From Brevibacterium marinum (GTDB taxonomy: Bacteria > Actinomycetota > Actinomycetes > Actinomycetales > Brevibacteriaceae), in contig NZ_JAATJN010000001.1 of the NCBI RefSeq assembly GCF_011927955.1, positions 1,674,001 through 1,738,000 of the forward strand: a stretch of DNA of 64,000 nt. Reading direction: 5' to 3'. The translations under genes were made by a program, and so were the position numbers. The stretch's first letter is position 1. Every line of letters starts with the position of its first letter. Below the pieces are notes generated by a model that saw only the letters and a list, made by a program, of their open reading frames with translations, searched no databases and was not told the DNA's origin. Below, in pieces: positions 1 to 8,931 of this stretch.

Positions 1-953
1 TGCGCACGAAGCGCTTCCCTGGTCCCGGCGAAACAATGACAGGAGGAGTGCTCACTGTCGGCCACGGCGGCAAGGGGGCGAATCAGGCCATTGCCGTCCG
101 TCGCCTCGGCGTCGAAGTCTCTCTGCTCACCGCCATCGGTGACGACGCATCGGCCGAACGGGCGATCAATCTGTGGGACAGCGAAGGCATCGAGACCTCG
201 CAGGTACTCAGGGTCGACGGCGCCAAGACGATGACAGGAATGATCATCGTCGACGACGAGGCCGAGAACCGGATCGTCATCGCCCCGGGCGCCCTCGACC
301 ACTTCTCTGCGTCCGATGTCCGTGCCAGGGCAGAGGCGATCGAATCCGCAGACGCGCTCATCGTCTGCCTCGAGATTCCGATCGACGCCGCCTGTGAGGC
401 ACTGAGGATCGGCCACGAGGCGGGCCTGCTCACCGTGCTCAACCCAGCTCCGGCGGCTCCGGTCCCCGCCGAGGTCCTCTCCTGCGTCGATGTCATCACG
501 CCGAACTTCTCCGAAGCGCGAGCCCTCCTCAGTGATGACAGCGGTGCGAGTGATTCGAGTGATGCGGGCGATGAGACATCCGCCCCCGGAGCCGCACGGG
601 AAGAGGACGCAGTAGAGCTCGCGGCCGCTCTGCACACCGCCACCGGCTGCCGGGTCGTCTTGACCCACGGAGGAGACGGGAGCATCGTCGCCGACGCCCA
701 CGGTGTGCGCACCGTCGCGCCCCATCCTCCCACCGATCTCGTCGACACCACCGGTGCCGGCGATTCCTTCACCGGGGCGCTGACAGTCGCCCTGCTCGAA
801 GGCGATGACCTCGAGACCGCCGCTGTGCGTGCAGCCGAAGTCGGATCGTATGTCGTCGCTCGGCAGGAGGTCATCCCAGCCCTGCCGCATCGCAGCGAAC
901 TCTCCGAGCGACTGTGGTCGCAGCAAACTCAGCACGACACCACCGAAAGCTGA
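1..953 (+). CDS. rbsK: Ribokinase, PfkB family (5' end outside window)
   Basis: Phosphorylates ribose (or deoxyribose) with ATP in the cytoplasm. The frame is open from base 3, and the residues before the first ATG (RTKRFPGPGET at bases 3-35) match the conserved ribokinase N-terminal segment, so the true start lies upstream and the ATG at 36 is internal. GGKGANQA, the substrate-binding motif, is at about bases 67-90. The C-terminal PfkB signature DTTGAGDSF at about 742-768 carries the catalytic Asp. A Ser/Asp/Gly/Ala-rich stretch of about 20 residues at roughly 535-610 looks like an extra hydrophilic loop. It heads a run of nucleoside-catabolism genes: ribose or deoxyribose freed by the hydrolase at 1808 would be its substrate. 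Ribose versus deoxyribose preference cannot be told from sequence. Confidence 0.93.
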   Translation, partial: RTKRFPGPGETMTGGVLTVGHGGKGANQAIAVRRLGVEVSLLTAIGDDASAERAINLWDSEGIETSQVLRVDGAKTMTGMIIVDDEAENRIVIAPGALDHFSASDVRARAEAIESADALIVCLEIPIDAACEALRIGHEAGLLTVLNPAPAAPVPAEVLSCVDVITPNFSEARALLSDDSGASDSSDAGDETSAPGAAREEDAVELAAALHTATGCRVVLTHGGDGSIVADAHGVRTVAPHPPTDLVDTTGAGDSFTGALTVALLEGDDLETAAVRAAEVGSYVVARQEVIPALPHRSELSERLWSQQTQHDTTES

Positions 954-1057
954 GTCCGGCACCGGCACCGCCACGCACTGACTACGACACCATCGCACCA
1001 AGGATCTCACGGACCCACTGGCCCCACCGATCCGACATCACAGGAAGAAGAACAGAT

Positions 1058-1759
1058 ATGGCAGACACCGATTTCGCATCCCTGAGCTCTCGTGAGCTCG
1101 CCCCCTACATCCAGCACACCAAGATCTCCGTCGGCATCACCAGGGATGAGATTATCGCCCATGCGCAGGAGGCCGTCGAATACGGTTTCGGTGCGGCTAT
1201 GGTCCCGGGATCCTGGGTGAAGACGGTGGCGGACACGCTCAAGGGCACCGGTGTGCCCGTCGCCACCGCCCTCGACTTCCCCACCGTAGGTGTGACGTCG
1301 AGTGCAGGCAAAGCCGCCGAAGCGACCGAGCTGGTCCGCCTCGGCGCCGACCAGATCGACATCGGAGTCCAGATCGGCTGGCTCAAGAGCGGCGACTTCC
1401 ACGCCTTCCGTGATGACATCGCCGGAGTGGTCAACGCCGCGGGTGTACCGATCAAGGTCATGCTCGAACTGCCCCTGCTGACCGAAGACGAGAAGAAGGC
1501 CGCCATCGAACTCAGCCTCGAAGCAGGCGTCTCCTATCTGAAGAACGCCAGCTCAGGAGCAATCGAGACGGCTTCTCCGGCGAATATCCGCTACCTCGTC
1601 GAGCGCAGCCCCGAAGTCGTGCTCGTCAAAGCGTCGGGGGGCATCAAGAACCGCGACCAGGTTGTCGAGCTGCTCCAGGCCGGTGCGGCCTGCGCTGGGA
1701 CGAGTGCGGGCATCGAGATCATCACCAACAGCACATCTTCTGAGACCGCCAGCTACTGA
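1058..1759 (+). CDS. deoC: Deoxyribose-phosphate aldolase
   Basis: Splits 2-deoxyribose-5-phosphate into acetaldehyde and glyceraldehyde-3-phosphate. The 233-residue length fits the short class I DeoC family. The Schiff-base Lys lies in LKNASSG, a second active-site Lys in VKASGGI, and the Asp of the triad in QIDIGVQIG. I chose ATG 1058 because AGGAAGAAG sits just upstream and the homology begins there; the open frame back to 914 lacks DeoC-like sequence. It lies 104 bases after rbsK and 48 before the nucleoside hydrolase, consistent with one deoxynucleoside-utilisation operon. The Lys motif VKTSTGF of classic DeoC is changed to LKNASSG, so substrate range may differ slightly. Confidence 0.93.
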   Translation: MADTDFASLSSRELAPYIQHTKISVGITRDEIIAHAQEAVEYGFGAAMVPGSWVKTVADTLKGTGVPVATALDFPTVGVTSSAGKAAEATELVRLGADQIDIGVQIGWLKSGDFHAFRDDIAGVVNAAGVPIKVMLELPLLTEDEKKAAIELSLEAGVSYLKNASSGAIETASPANIRYLVERSPEVVLVKASGGIKNRDQVVELLQAGAACAGTSAGIEIITNSTSSETASY

Positions 1760-1807
1760 GAGCAACTGACGCCGACATCTCGTCGACGACGCCGAGAAGG
1801 GACTGCT

Positions 1808-2776
1808 ATGACACGATGCATCATCATCGACACAGACACCGCCCAGGACGACTGCATCGCCCTGCTCGTGGGTCTCCTCGATCAAGAATCCGCGCTTGAA
1901 GCAATCACCATGGTGGCCGGGAATGTGGGGTTCACCCGTCAGGTGCACAATGCCCACATGACGCTCAGCGTCGCCGGCCGCCTCGGCGAAGTGCCAATCC
2001 ACCTCGGATGCGAGCGGCCTCTGACACGCGAATGGGTGTCGGCCGAGAACGTGCACGGGGACGGCGCGGGCGGGATGAGGATGGACCCCACCGGCTGTGC
2101 ACCCGAGGCTGAGCACGGCGTCGATGCCTTGGTGAGGATCGTCAGCGAGAGTCCCGGCCAGATCGACATCGTGGCCATCGGGCCGCTGACGAACATTGCT
2201 ATGGCCGTGGTCAAGGATCCGGCGTTCGCCGCCAATGTGAGGTCACTGACGATCATGGGCGGATCGAACAATGGCAGGGGCAATATCACAGCAGCGGCCG
2301 AGTTCAACTTCTACGTCGACCCCGAGGCGGCCGACATCGTGTTCTCTTCCGGACTGAACATCACGGTCGTGCCGTGGGCTCCGCTGACCCTCAACGACGC
2401 CGTCTTCGATGCTGAAATGCTCGATCAGATCGCCACGATCGACACCCCACTGGCACGCTTCTTCACGAAAGTCTGCGCAGCCACACTCGAGTTCGACGAG
2501 GCGGTCGGGATTCCGGGAACCACCCATCCGGACTCGTTGTCGGCAGCACTCCTCCTGCATCCGGAGCTCATCACGGCCGGAGCGGACTACAACGTGCAGA
2601 TCGAAACCGGCTCCGAGCTGACTCGCGGCTACGCGGCAATGTCGTGGGGAGTCCATGACCTCCCAGCCAATGCCCGAGTCGTCGAAGCTGTCGACGGGCA
2701 GGCCTTCTTCGACCTCATCTGCGCACTGCTGTCGACCGACACCACTCCCAGCCGCGAGATCGAGGGCCTGCGATGA
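1808..2776 (+). CDS. Inosine-uridine-type nucleoside hydrolase
   Basis: Hydrolyses the N-glycosidic bond of ribonucleosides to give base plus ribose. The N-terminal metal-binding signature appears as DTDTAQDD (family form DTDPGxDD), coordinating Ca2+ together with an Asp near residue 130 and the C-terminal region. The 322-residue length is normal for the family, and a GAGAAGGG ribosome-binding site precedes ATG 1808. The P-to-T-A change in the signature is unusual but keeps all Asp residues. Its stop overlaps the start of the MFS gene by four bases (ATGA), so the two are probably translationally coupled. With rbsK and deoC it completes nucleoside breakdown; purine versus pyrimidine preference is not predictable. 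Confidence 0.9.
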   Translation: MTRCIIIDTDTAQDDCIALLVGLLDQESALEAITMVAGNVGFTRQVHNAHMTLSVAGRLGEVPIHLGCERPLTREWVSAENVHGDGAGGMRMDPTGCAPEAEHGVDALVRIVSESPGQIDIVAIGPLTNIAMAVVKDPAFAANVRSLTIMGGSNNGRGNITAAAEFNFYVDPEAADIVFSSGLNITVVPWAPLTLNDAVFDAEMLDQIATIDTPLARFFTKVCAATLEFDEAVGIPGTTHPDSLSAALLLHPELITAGADYNVQIETGSELTRGYAAMSWGVHDLPANARVVEAVDGQAFFDLICALLSTDTTPSREIEGLR

Positions 2777-4167
2777 AGGACGAAGCGGCCGTGGACAGCA
2801 GGGAGGTCAAGCCCGTTCTGGTGCTCACCGCCCTTGTCGTGGCCGTAGCCAGCTTCCAACTGAATGCCACGATGCTCGCCCCGGCCATCGGCACCATGGC
2901 CGCTGAGCTCAACACTGATATCGCCACCATCGGACTGTCTTCGACGGTGTTTTCCTTCGTCACCGCCATCGCCGGTCTGTTCTGGCCTCCGCTGAGCGAT
3001 ATCATCGGTCGAAAGCGAGCGCTGCTCCTCTCCACGGGCATCCTGACATTCGGCAGCCTCGTCGCGGTGCTCGCGGTGAATGTGCCGATGCTCATGGTCG
3101 GTCGTGCGATGCAGGGAGCCTGCGGGGCGACCTTCGCGCTGTCGTTCCTGGTGCTGCGACAGGTCGTCGACCCCAAGCGCTTCGGGCGCTATGTCGGGAT
3201 CATCACTGCCATCAACGCCGGTGTCGGAGGAATCGACACCTTGCTGGGTGGCATCATCGCTGACGCGGTCGGGTTCCGAGGCATCTTCGGCCTCACGCTT
3301 CTCCTTGAGATCGTCGCTGTCATCATGATCGCTCTGTGGACTCCTGAGATCCGGGACCTCACAGCAGCGCGCATGGACTGGTGGGGGCTGGGCAGCCTCA
3401 CCCTTGTTCTCGTCGCCATCAACGTCGGCCTGACCACGGCGTTCCTGCCGGGCGGATGGACGGAGTGGAAGACCTGGGTGAGCTTCGGCATCGCCGTCAT
3501 CGCGCTGATCGCCTTCCGCATCGGCGAAGGGCGGATCACCAATCCTCTCCTGCCCATCGAGGCGCTGTCCGACCGCGGCGTCTGGGGGCTGCTGCTGACG
3601 ACGTTCTTCACTCTGGCCTCGAGCTTCTCTGTCCTCGTCTTCATTATCCCGGCTCTGACTCAGGATCCCGAGGGCGGCTTCGGACTGAGTTCGACCTGGT
3701 CAGCGCTCCTCTTCCTGATGCCCTATTCGCTGCTGGGGTGGATCACGGCTCCGGTCTTCGGCACTCTGGCCCCGAGAATCGGCTACCGGCTCGTCCTGCG
3801 CATCGGCCTGCTCAGCAGCCTCGTACTCACGGGACTGATGGTCGTGGGAGTGTCCAATGCGGCCATGCTCGGCTGTGTCGTCTTCTTCATGGGTGCGACG
3901 TACTCGGCCGCAGCCTCCTGCGCGCTCAACGGGCTGGGCATCATCTACGCGCCCGTCTCCCATCCCGGCATCCTGCCGGGAATGAACTCCGCTGCTTTCA
4001 ACTTCGGCGCTGCTGTAGGCATCGGGGTCATGTCGGCCGTCATTTCGGGCGACCCCGGTACGGGAGGCTACCGCAGTGCGCTCATCGTCGCCACGGTGTT
4101 CACCGCTCTGGCGTTCGTGTTCTCACTCGTGCTGCCGGCCCGTCAGGTCGAGGGCGAAAAGGTCTGA
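2773..4167 (+). CDS. MFS transporter, probably nucleoside or sugar uptake
   Basis: Integral membrane transporter of the major facilitator superfamily, 464 residues with about 12-14 hydrophobic helices along its length. The loop after helix 2 carries the MFS motif A in the form SDIIGRKR near residue 75, and helix 4 has a GRAMQGACGA signature as seen in the DHA families. The ATG overlaps the hydrolase stop codon, so it is the last gene of the salvage operon. Context suggests import of nucleosides or pentoses, although the nearest family resemblance is to drug:H+ antiporters. The substrate is therefore inferred from neighbours only. Confidence 0.85.
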   Translation: MKDEAAVDSREVKPVLVLTALVVAVASFQLNATMLAPAIGTMAAELNTDIATIGLSSTVFSFVTAIAGLFWPPLSDIIGRKRALLLSTGILTFGSLVAVLAVNVPMLMVGRAMQGACGATFALSFLVLRQVVDPKRFGRYVGIITAINAGVGGIDTLLGGIIADAVGFRGIFGLTLLLEIVAVIMIALWTPEIRDLTAARMDWWGLGSLTLVLVAINVGLTTAFLPGGWTEWKTWVSFGIAVIALIAFRIGEGRITNPLLPIEALSDRGVWGLLLTTFFTLASSFSVLVFIIPALTQDPEGGFGLSSTWSALLFLMPYSLLGWITAPVFGTLAPRIGYRLVLRIGLLSSLVLTGLMVVGVSNAAMLGCVVFFMGATYSAAASCALNGLGIIYAPVSHPGILPGMNSAAFNFGAAVGIGVMSAVISGDPGTGGYRSALIVATVFTALAFVFSLVLPARQVEGEKV

Positions 4168-4229
4168 GAGCTGCAGGCGCGGTTTCTGCTCATTGCGAAG
4201 TCGTGTCCTCCGCGAAAATCAGCGCGCAA

Positions 4230-4949
4230 TCAGTGAGGGACCGCGACGTACAGTGCGGTTCCGGCTACTGGCGTCACCGTATAGGAGTCCAGCTGAGCGG
4301 GTTTGAGCCTGCTGCCGGTGGCGAACCGGGGATCCAGGCTGATCGCGACCAGGTCGCCGTTGGCCAGCAGCATTGCGTCGTCACTGACGTTTTCGAGTAA
4401 GGACTCGACTTCGTCCTCCAGGCTGTGAACCGTCATGTCGATTCCAGCGACACCGTAGAACTCGCCGTCAATCTCCAGCGGCGCCGTGAACGTGAACGCG
4501 AACTGGTCAGTGCACATGTAGTCGACGAAAGGTCCAGTCATGTGACTGCGTCCAGTCGTCGCAGGAACCCGATACCATTCGATGTCTTCGAGACCGGCTT
4601 GATACGTCCCGAGTTCAGTGAGATCGGCGTCGAGCGGCAGCGGTTCGCCTCCGTTCTCACGCTGGGTGACCCACCACAGCAGAGATCGCGAACGGGCAAG
4701 GACTTTTGGGTGGACGCTGACGATTCCGGCTCCCGCGAACCTGGTCGTGGAAGCGAGGACATCGCGTGCGACGTTTTCGACACGCGTCTCGACCGACCGC
4801 GGGGCCACGGAAATCGCATCAGTCGCGACGGACACGATACGTTCGATGGTCTCTGGAACACCCACGTGCCACGCGGTGATTGAATCCAGGAGCCTTGTCA
4901 GCTTAGGCGTTTCATCTAATGTTCTCACGTTCGTGCCTTTGTGCGTCAT
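4230..4949 (-). CDS. Soluble Cache-like sensor protein
   Basis: A 239-residue cytoplasmic protein with no signal peptide or membrane helix. The central part (about residues 85-190) resembles a PDC/Cache ligand-binding fold: GPFVDYMC, then a FTFTAPL strand, then GVAGIDMT, the usual pattern of Cache sensors. It overlaps the GntR gene by 38 bases on the same strand, so both are probably made from one transcript. Cache domains normally sit outside the membrane in chemoreceptors and kinases; an unattached intracellular copy next to a GntR regulator and a solute importer suggests a small-molecule-sensing partner. That role is inference, and the fold call should be tested by structure prediction. 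Confidence 0.65.
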   Translation of the reverse strand: MTHKGTNVRTLDETPKLTRLLDSITAWHVGVPETIERIVSVATDAISVAPRSVETRVENVARDVLASTTRFAGAGIVSVHPKVLARSRSLLWWVTQRENGGEPLPLDADLTELGTYQAGLEDIEWYRVPATTGRSHMTGPFVDYMCTDQFAFTFTAPLEIDGEFYGVAGIDMTVHSLEDEVESLLENVSDDAMLLANGDLVAISLDPRFATGSRLKPAQLDSYTVTPVAGTALYVAVPH

Positions 4950-5676
4950 TGCGTTTGGACAACAGCCATCTCAGTGAGATGGTAACAGCTTCCTCCCGCG
5001 CCCTGATCGCCGCATCTGTGGCACCGGCGATCATTTCATCGAGCATGTGTTCGTTGTGCGTGAAGATCGACTGTCGAAGCTCTTCGTCGTCCAGGCCCAT
5101 CCAGAGAAGAGCTCCGAATTCGTTCTGGATCCGGATCTGTTCGTGCACCAGACGAACCGACTGAGACTCACCAGCCAAACGCAGATCTAAGCCGCCCTGA
5201 ACCGACCGAGCCGCCGCCCCATCGCTCGGGCTCGCACGAAGGAATGTCTCACGAACCGCCATCAGATTGTGTTCGAGGCCCATGCTGTCGATCGTTCTGA
5301 GCACGGCGTCGACAATCGCACGATAGTACGTTGCGAAATCAGTGATCTCTGCACGCGAAAGCGCTCCGATCCGACGTTGAAGCAAATCGCGTGCATGATT
5401 CGAGTCCATGGCGACAAAGCTGCCGCCGCCTCGCCCCTGCTTGGTATAGAGCAGGTCGGTGGCTCTCAGCTGCTGCAGTGCTTCCCTGACGGTGACGAGG
5501 GAGACGCGAAAGCGCGCAGCCAGAGCTGATTCGCCCGGGAGCCTGTCGCCGGGGGCAAGAACGCCCGTTGCGATGGCGTCTTCGAGCCGTTGACGGATCC
5601 TGGAAACGAGCGCCTTCTCTCCAATCGGGGCATAGACGGCAGCAGTAACCGGGGAATCTGTCGGGCTGTCTTCCAT
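4912..5676 (-). CDS. GntR-family transcriptional regulator (FadR/FCD type)
   Basis: DNA-binding repressor of 254 residues. The N-terminal winged helix (about residues 15-85) contains LAARFRVSLVTVREAL, the recognition helix region of GntR proteins, followed by a Gly-rich wing. The C-terminal half is helical, as in FCD effector domains. I start it at ATG 5676; the longer frame to 5784 would run through the palindrome at 5713-5734 and has no family resemblance. It is divergent from the ABC importer at 5775, the classic layout for local repression. The ligand is probably the importer's substrate. The downstream Cache-like gene overlaps its end. Confidence 0.88.
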   Translation of the reverse strand: MEDSPTDSPVTAAVYAPIGEKALVSRIRQRLEDAIATGVLAPGDRLPGESALAARFRVSLVTVREALQQLRATDLLYTKQGRGGGSFVAMDSNHARDLLQRRIGALSRAEITDFATYYRAIVDAVLRTIDSMGLEHNLMAVRETFLRASPSDGAAARSVQGGLDLRLAGESQSVRLVHEQIRIQNEFGALLWMGLDDEELRQSIFTHNEHMLDEMIAGATDAAIRAREEAVTISLRWLLSKRNDAQRHERENIR

Positions 5677-5712
5677 ATGTCGATTATCCGAGTGGAGACT
5701 GAGAAAATCTTG

Positions 5713-5734
5713 AAACATATGGTTCCATGTGTTT
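5713..5734. promoter_or_regulatory. Probable GntR operator, 22-bp palindrome
   Basis: Two 10-base arms, AAACATATGG and CCATGTGTTT, flank a TT spacer with a single mismatch. It lies centrally in the 98-base gap between the divergent GntR gene (start 5676) and the importer gene (start 5775), in a locally AT-rich patch where both promoters must be. Size and symmetry fit a dimeric GntR regulator. Confidence 0.7.
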
Positions 5735-5774
5735 ATATGATTTACGACACAACCCCGGATTCGAGGAGACCGAC

Positions 5775-6818
5775 ATGACAGCAACTAGGGCCACCGCCAT
5801 CTCTCTGCGAGGTGTCGAAAGGCGATTCGGCGATGTCATCGCCGTCGATGGGGTTGATCTTGATATTGCGGAAGGGGAATTCTTCTCGATGCTCGGTCCT
5901 TCCGGGTCGGGAAAGACCACCGTTCTTCGACTGATCGCGGGATTCGACGAACCTACGGCAGGGTCGATTGAGCTCTCGAGTCGACCTGTGCATCAGCTGG
6001 CTTCCTACGACCGTGACGTCAATACGGTCTTCCAGGACTACGCTCTCTTTCCGCATCTCAATGTGATCGAGAACGTCGAATTCGGCCTGCGAGTCCGCAA
6101 GGTGGCGAAATCTCGACGGCGGCAACTGGCGCGGGAAGCGCTCGAGCGGATGCAGCTGGGTGCATTCGAACGCCGCATGCCCGGCGAGCTGTCGGGCGGA
6201 CAGCGGCAACGCATTGCGCTTGCCCGCGCCATTGTCGTGGATCCGAAGGTTCTCCTTCTCGACGAGCCGCTTGGAGCGCTGGACAAGAAGCTGCGGGAGC
6301 AGATGCAGGTCGAACTCAAGGATCTGCAGCGTAACCTCGGCATCACCTTCGTCTTCGTCACTCATGATCAGGAAGAGGCGCTGACCCTTTCAGACAGAAT
6401 CGCCGTTTTCTGTGACGGACGGATCCAACAGGTCGATACGCCCGAGAACCTCTATCGGGCACCAGCCACCGAATTCGTTGCGTCATTCGTCGGGACATCG
6501 AATCTCTTCGACGCCGACCATTCCCGACGTCTGCTGGGTATGGATGGGACGTTTACGATTCGCCCTGAGAATCTCCGCGTCGGCAGCCCCGGAAGTGGGA
6601 GTGACGGACGGCTCTCTGGAACGGTGCGCAATCGGATGTTCGTCGGAGCGAACCATCGGACAATCGTCGGGGTCGACGACCTTGAGGTGTCTGTGCTCGA
6701 GCCTGCGGACTCGCCCAGTCGTCGACTGGGTGAACAGATAGTTCTTGATTTCAACGATTCTGACGTTCGGAAAATCCGGACGGCCGAAAAAGCTGCGGCA
6801 CCAGCCGCACAAGAATAA
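5775..6818 (+). CDS. ABC transporter ATP-binding protein, PotA/spermidine-putrescine type
   Basis: ATPase that powers the importer encoded by the next three genes. In order: Walker A GPSGSGKTT (about residues 40-48), Q-loop region, signature LSGGQRQR, Walker B VLLLDEP, and H-loop THDQEEA. A C-terminal region of about 100 residues fits a TOBE domain, as in PotA/CysA-type subunits. At 347 residues it is of usual length. ATG 5775 follows GAGGAGACCGAC; the upstream in-frame ATG at 5727 lies inside the palindrome and is unlikely. Only eight bases separate it from the binding-protein gene. The substrate could be a polyamine or another small organic molecule handled by this subfamily. Confidence 0.92.
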   Translation: MTATRATAISLRGVERRFGDVIAVDGVDLDIAEGEFFSMLGPSGSGKTTVLRLIAGFDEPTAGSIELSSRPVHQLASYDRDVNTVFQDYALFPHLNVIENVEFGLRVRKVAKSRRRQLAREALERMQLGAFERRMPGELSGGQRQRIALARAIVVDPKVLLLDEPLGALDKKLREQMQVELKDLQRNLGITFVFVTHDQEEALTLSDRIAVFCDGRIQQVDTPENLYRAPATEFVASFVGTSNLFDADHSRRLLGMDGTFTIRPENLRVGSPGSGSDGRLSGTVRNRMFVGANHRTIVGVDDLEVSVLEPADSPSRRLGEQIVLDFNDSDVRKIRTAEKAAAPAAQE

Positions 6819-6826
6819 GGAGAACA

Positions 6827-8017
6827 GTGAACATGGCACTGACAAAACGCGCCAAAGGAGGCGTGGCCCTGGTGGCGGCGCTGGCGTTGACGTTCGGAAT
6901 GAGCGGATGCGGGACAGCGTCGGGTGACAACTCTGAGAGCGAGTCCAAAGAGCTCAAGGAACTCGGTGACCCGGAAGGAGAAGTCTCGCTCCTTGCGTGG
7001 CCGGGGTATGTAGAGGACGGGTCGAATGATCCCAATGCTGACTGGGTGACCCCTTTTGAGGAGGAAACAGGTTGCACGGTCAACGCACAGACATATGGAA
7101 CGAGCGATGAAGCCTTCAACCTCATGAAGCAAGGCGGCATCGATGTCGTTGCCGCCTCGGGCGATCTCTCTCTGCGCCTGATCGCTGCGCAGGATGTGCA
7201 GCCGATCAACAACGATCTCGTTCCCAATTACGAGAACGTCTACGACTTCCTCAAGAACCGGGACTGGAACTCTATGGACGGAAAGAACTACGGCGTTCCT
7301 CACGGGTACGGGGCTAATCTCCTGATGTACAACAAGAAGGAATTCGACAAAGCACCGACCTCCTGGGACGTCGTCTTCGACAAGGCCGATGAGCATAAGG
7401 GCAAGATCACGGCCTATGACTCGCCGATCTACATCGCCGATGCCGCAGTCTATCTCATGGAACACCAGCCCGACCTGGGGATCAAGAACCCATACTCACT
7501 TGACGAGGATCAATTGAATGCTGCCGTCGATCTGCTCAAGGAGCAGGGCCCGAACGTGGCGGAGTACTGGTCGGACTATCTGAAGTCCCTGCAGGGGTTC
7601 GAAAACGGATCGGTCGTGGCCGGCACAGGTTGGCAGGTCACGATGAATGAACTCGATCCCAAGAAGTTCGGTTCGGTGCTCCCTGAAGAGGGAACCACCG
7701 GCTGGAGCGACACCTGGATGATCTCTTCGGAGACTGATCACCCGACCTGTTCATACAAGTGGCTCGACTACATGTCCAGCGCGAAAGGTTCGGCAGCTGC
7801 CACCGAGTACTTCGGTGAAGCTCCGAACAATCCCGGTGCATGCAAGGAGGCCGAAGATCCCAAATTCTGCGATACCTACCACGCCGGCGACGAGAAGTAC
7901 GCCGAGGGCATCTGGTACTGGACGACTCCGATCTCCGAGTGCCTGGACGGACGAACCGATGTCGAATGCACCGACTACGCCGCGTGGACCAAGGCGTGGC
8001 AGCAGATCAAGGGGTGA
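6827..8017 (+). CDS. ABC transporter solute-binding lipoprotein, PotD-like
   Basis: Extracytoplasmic binding protein that delivers the substrate to the permeases. The N-terminus is a lipoprotein signal: a basic segment (LTKRAKGG), a hydrophobic core, then the lipobox MSGC near residue 28, so it is lipid-anchored. The mature part fits the PotD/PotF-like family, with the early strand VSLLAWPGYVED. Two starts are possible: GTG 6827 with a short spacing to AAGGAG, or ATG 6833 with a spacing of ten bases; both keep the same signal peptide. It lies between the ATPase and the two permease genes. The many acidic residues suit a cationic ligand, but this is only suggestive. Confidence 0.9.
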   Translation: MNMALTKRAKGGVALVAALALTFGMSGCGTASGDNSESESKELKELGDPEGEVSLLAWPGYVEDGSNDPNADWVTPFEEETGCTVNAQTYGTSDEAFNLMKQGGIDVVAASGDLSLRLIAAQDVQPINNDLVPNYENVYDFLKNRDWNSMDGKNYGVPHGYGANLLMYNKKEFDKAPTSWDVVFDKADEHKGKITAYDSPIYIADAAVYLMEHQPDLGIKNPYSLDEDQLNAAVDLLKEQGPNVAEYWSDYLKSLQGFENGSVVAGTGWQVTMNELDPKKFGSVLPEEGTTGWSDTWMISSETDHPTCSYKWLDYMSSAKGSAAATEYFGEAPNNPGACKEAEDPKFCDTYHAGDEKYAEGIWYWTTPISECLDGRTDVECTDYAAWTKAWQQIKG

Positions 8018-8023
8018 ACACAG

Positions 8024-8923
8024 ATGAGTCAGGTCAGCAGCATCGACAAACGACTTCAACCTCCCCCGACATCAGTCTGGAGGCGCCTATCGAGCTTCTT
8101 CGGATCACATCGACGGCTGGCGCTGACGGTGCTGCTGGCTGCGCCGCTGACTTGGCTCATTCTCATCTACATCATCGCACTGCTCCTGCTCCTCGTCACA
8201 GCGTTCTGGTCGACTGACAGCTTCACCGGTCAAGTCGTTCAGGATTGGACTTTGGGCAATTTCAAGGCGGTGTTCACTGAAGCACTGTACCGGGCGGTGA
8301 CGATGAGAACTCTCATCATTGCCGTATCGGTGACGATCATCGATGTGCTCATCGCGCTTCCCGTCGGGTACTTCATGTCCAAGGTTGCCGGCCCACGGCT
8401 GCGAGGAGCATTGGTTGTCGCCTTCCTTATGCCGTTGTGGGCCGCGTACCTGGTCAAGGCATACGCGTGGCGCACCATCGTGTCGCCACACGGTCTTCTC
8501 GACTCGATCGGCGGGTCGCCCGGATTGGGTCTCGTCGCAACGATCATCACGATGTCCTACATCTGGCTGCCCTACGTGGTGATGCCGGTCTACACCGGAT
8601 TCGAACGGATTCCGGACAGCCTCATCGAAGCAGCCGGCGACCTCGGCGCCAAGGGATGGAAGACGTTCACTGCGGTGATCATTCCCTTGGTCTGGCCTTC
8701 GGTCATCGCGGGTTCGATCTTCTCGTTCTCACTGACTTTGGGTGACTACATCGCCGTGCAGATCGTGGGGGGCTCGCAGCAACTGCTGGGAACGCTGATC
8801 TACTCGAATGTCGGCACCGGTGGCAATATGCCGTTGGCCGCAGCCACAGCGTTCATTCCTATCGTGGTCATCCTCATCTACCTGACAGCCATTCGCCACA
8901 CCGGTGCGCTGAAGAATCTTTAG
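8024..8923 (+). CDS. ABC transporter permease, PotB-like
   Basis: First of two membrane permeases of the importer. It has 299 residues with about six hydrophobic helices; the first follows a positively charged cytoplasmic lead. The EAA loop that contacts the ATPase is clear as IEAAGDLGAKGWKTF near residues 204-218. It starts six bases after the stop of the binding protein and ends eight bases before the second permease, so the genes form one operon. Confidence 0.9.
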   Translation: MSQVSSIDKRLQPPPTSVWRRLSSFFGSHRRLALTVLLAAPLTWLILIYIIALLLLLVTAFWSTDSFTGQVVQDWTLGNFKAVFTEALYRAVTMRTLIIAVSVTIIDVLIALPVGYFMSKVAGPRLRGALVVAFLMPLWAAYLVKAYAWRTIVSPHGLLDSIGGSPGLGLVATIITMSYIWLPYVVMPVYTGFERIPDSLIEAAGDLGAKGWKTFTAVIIPLVWPSVIAGSIFSFSLTLGDYIAVQIVGGSQQLLGTLIYSNVGTGGNMPLAAATAFIPIVVILIYLTAIRHTGALKNL

Positions 8924-8931
8924 GACACACA

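Noticed and set aside
914-1057. Longer N-terminus for deoC
   Set aside because: The upstream frame overlaps rbsK, has no DeoC-like residues, and ATG 1058 has the good ribosome-binding site.
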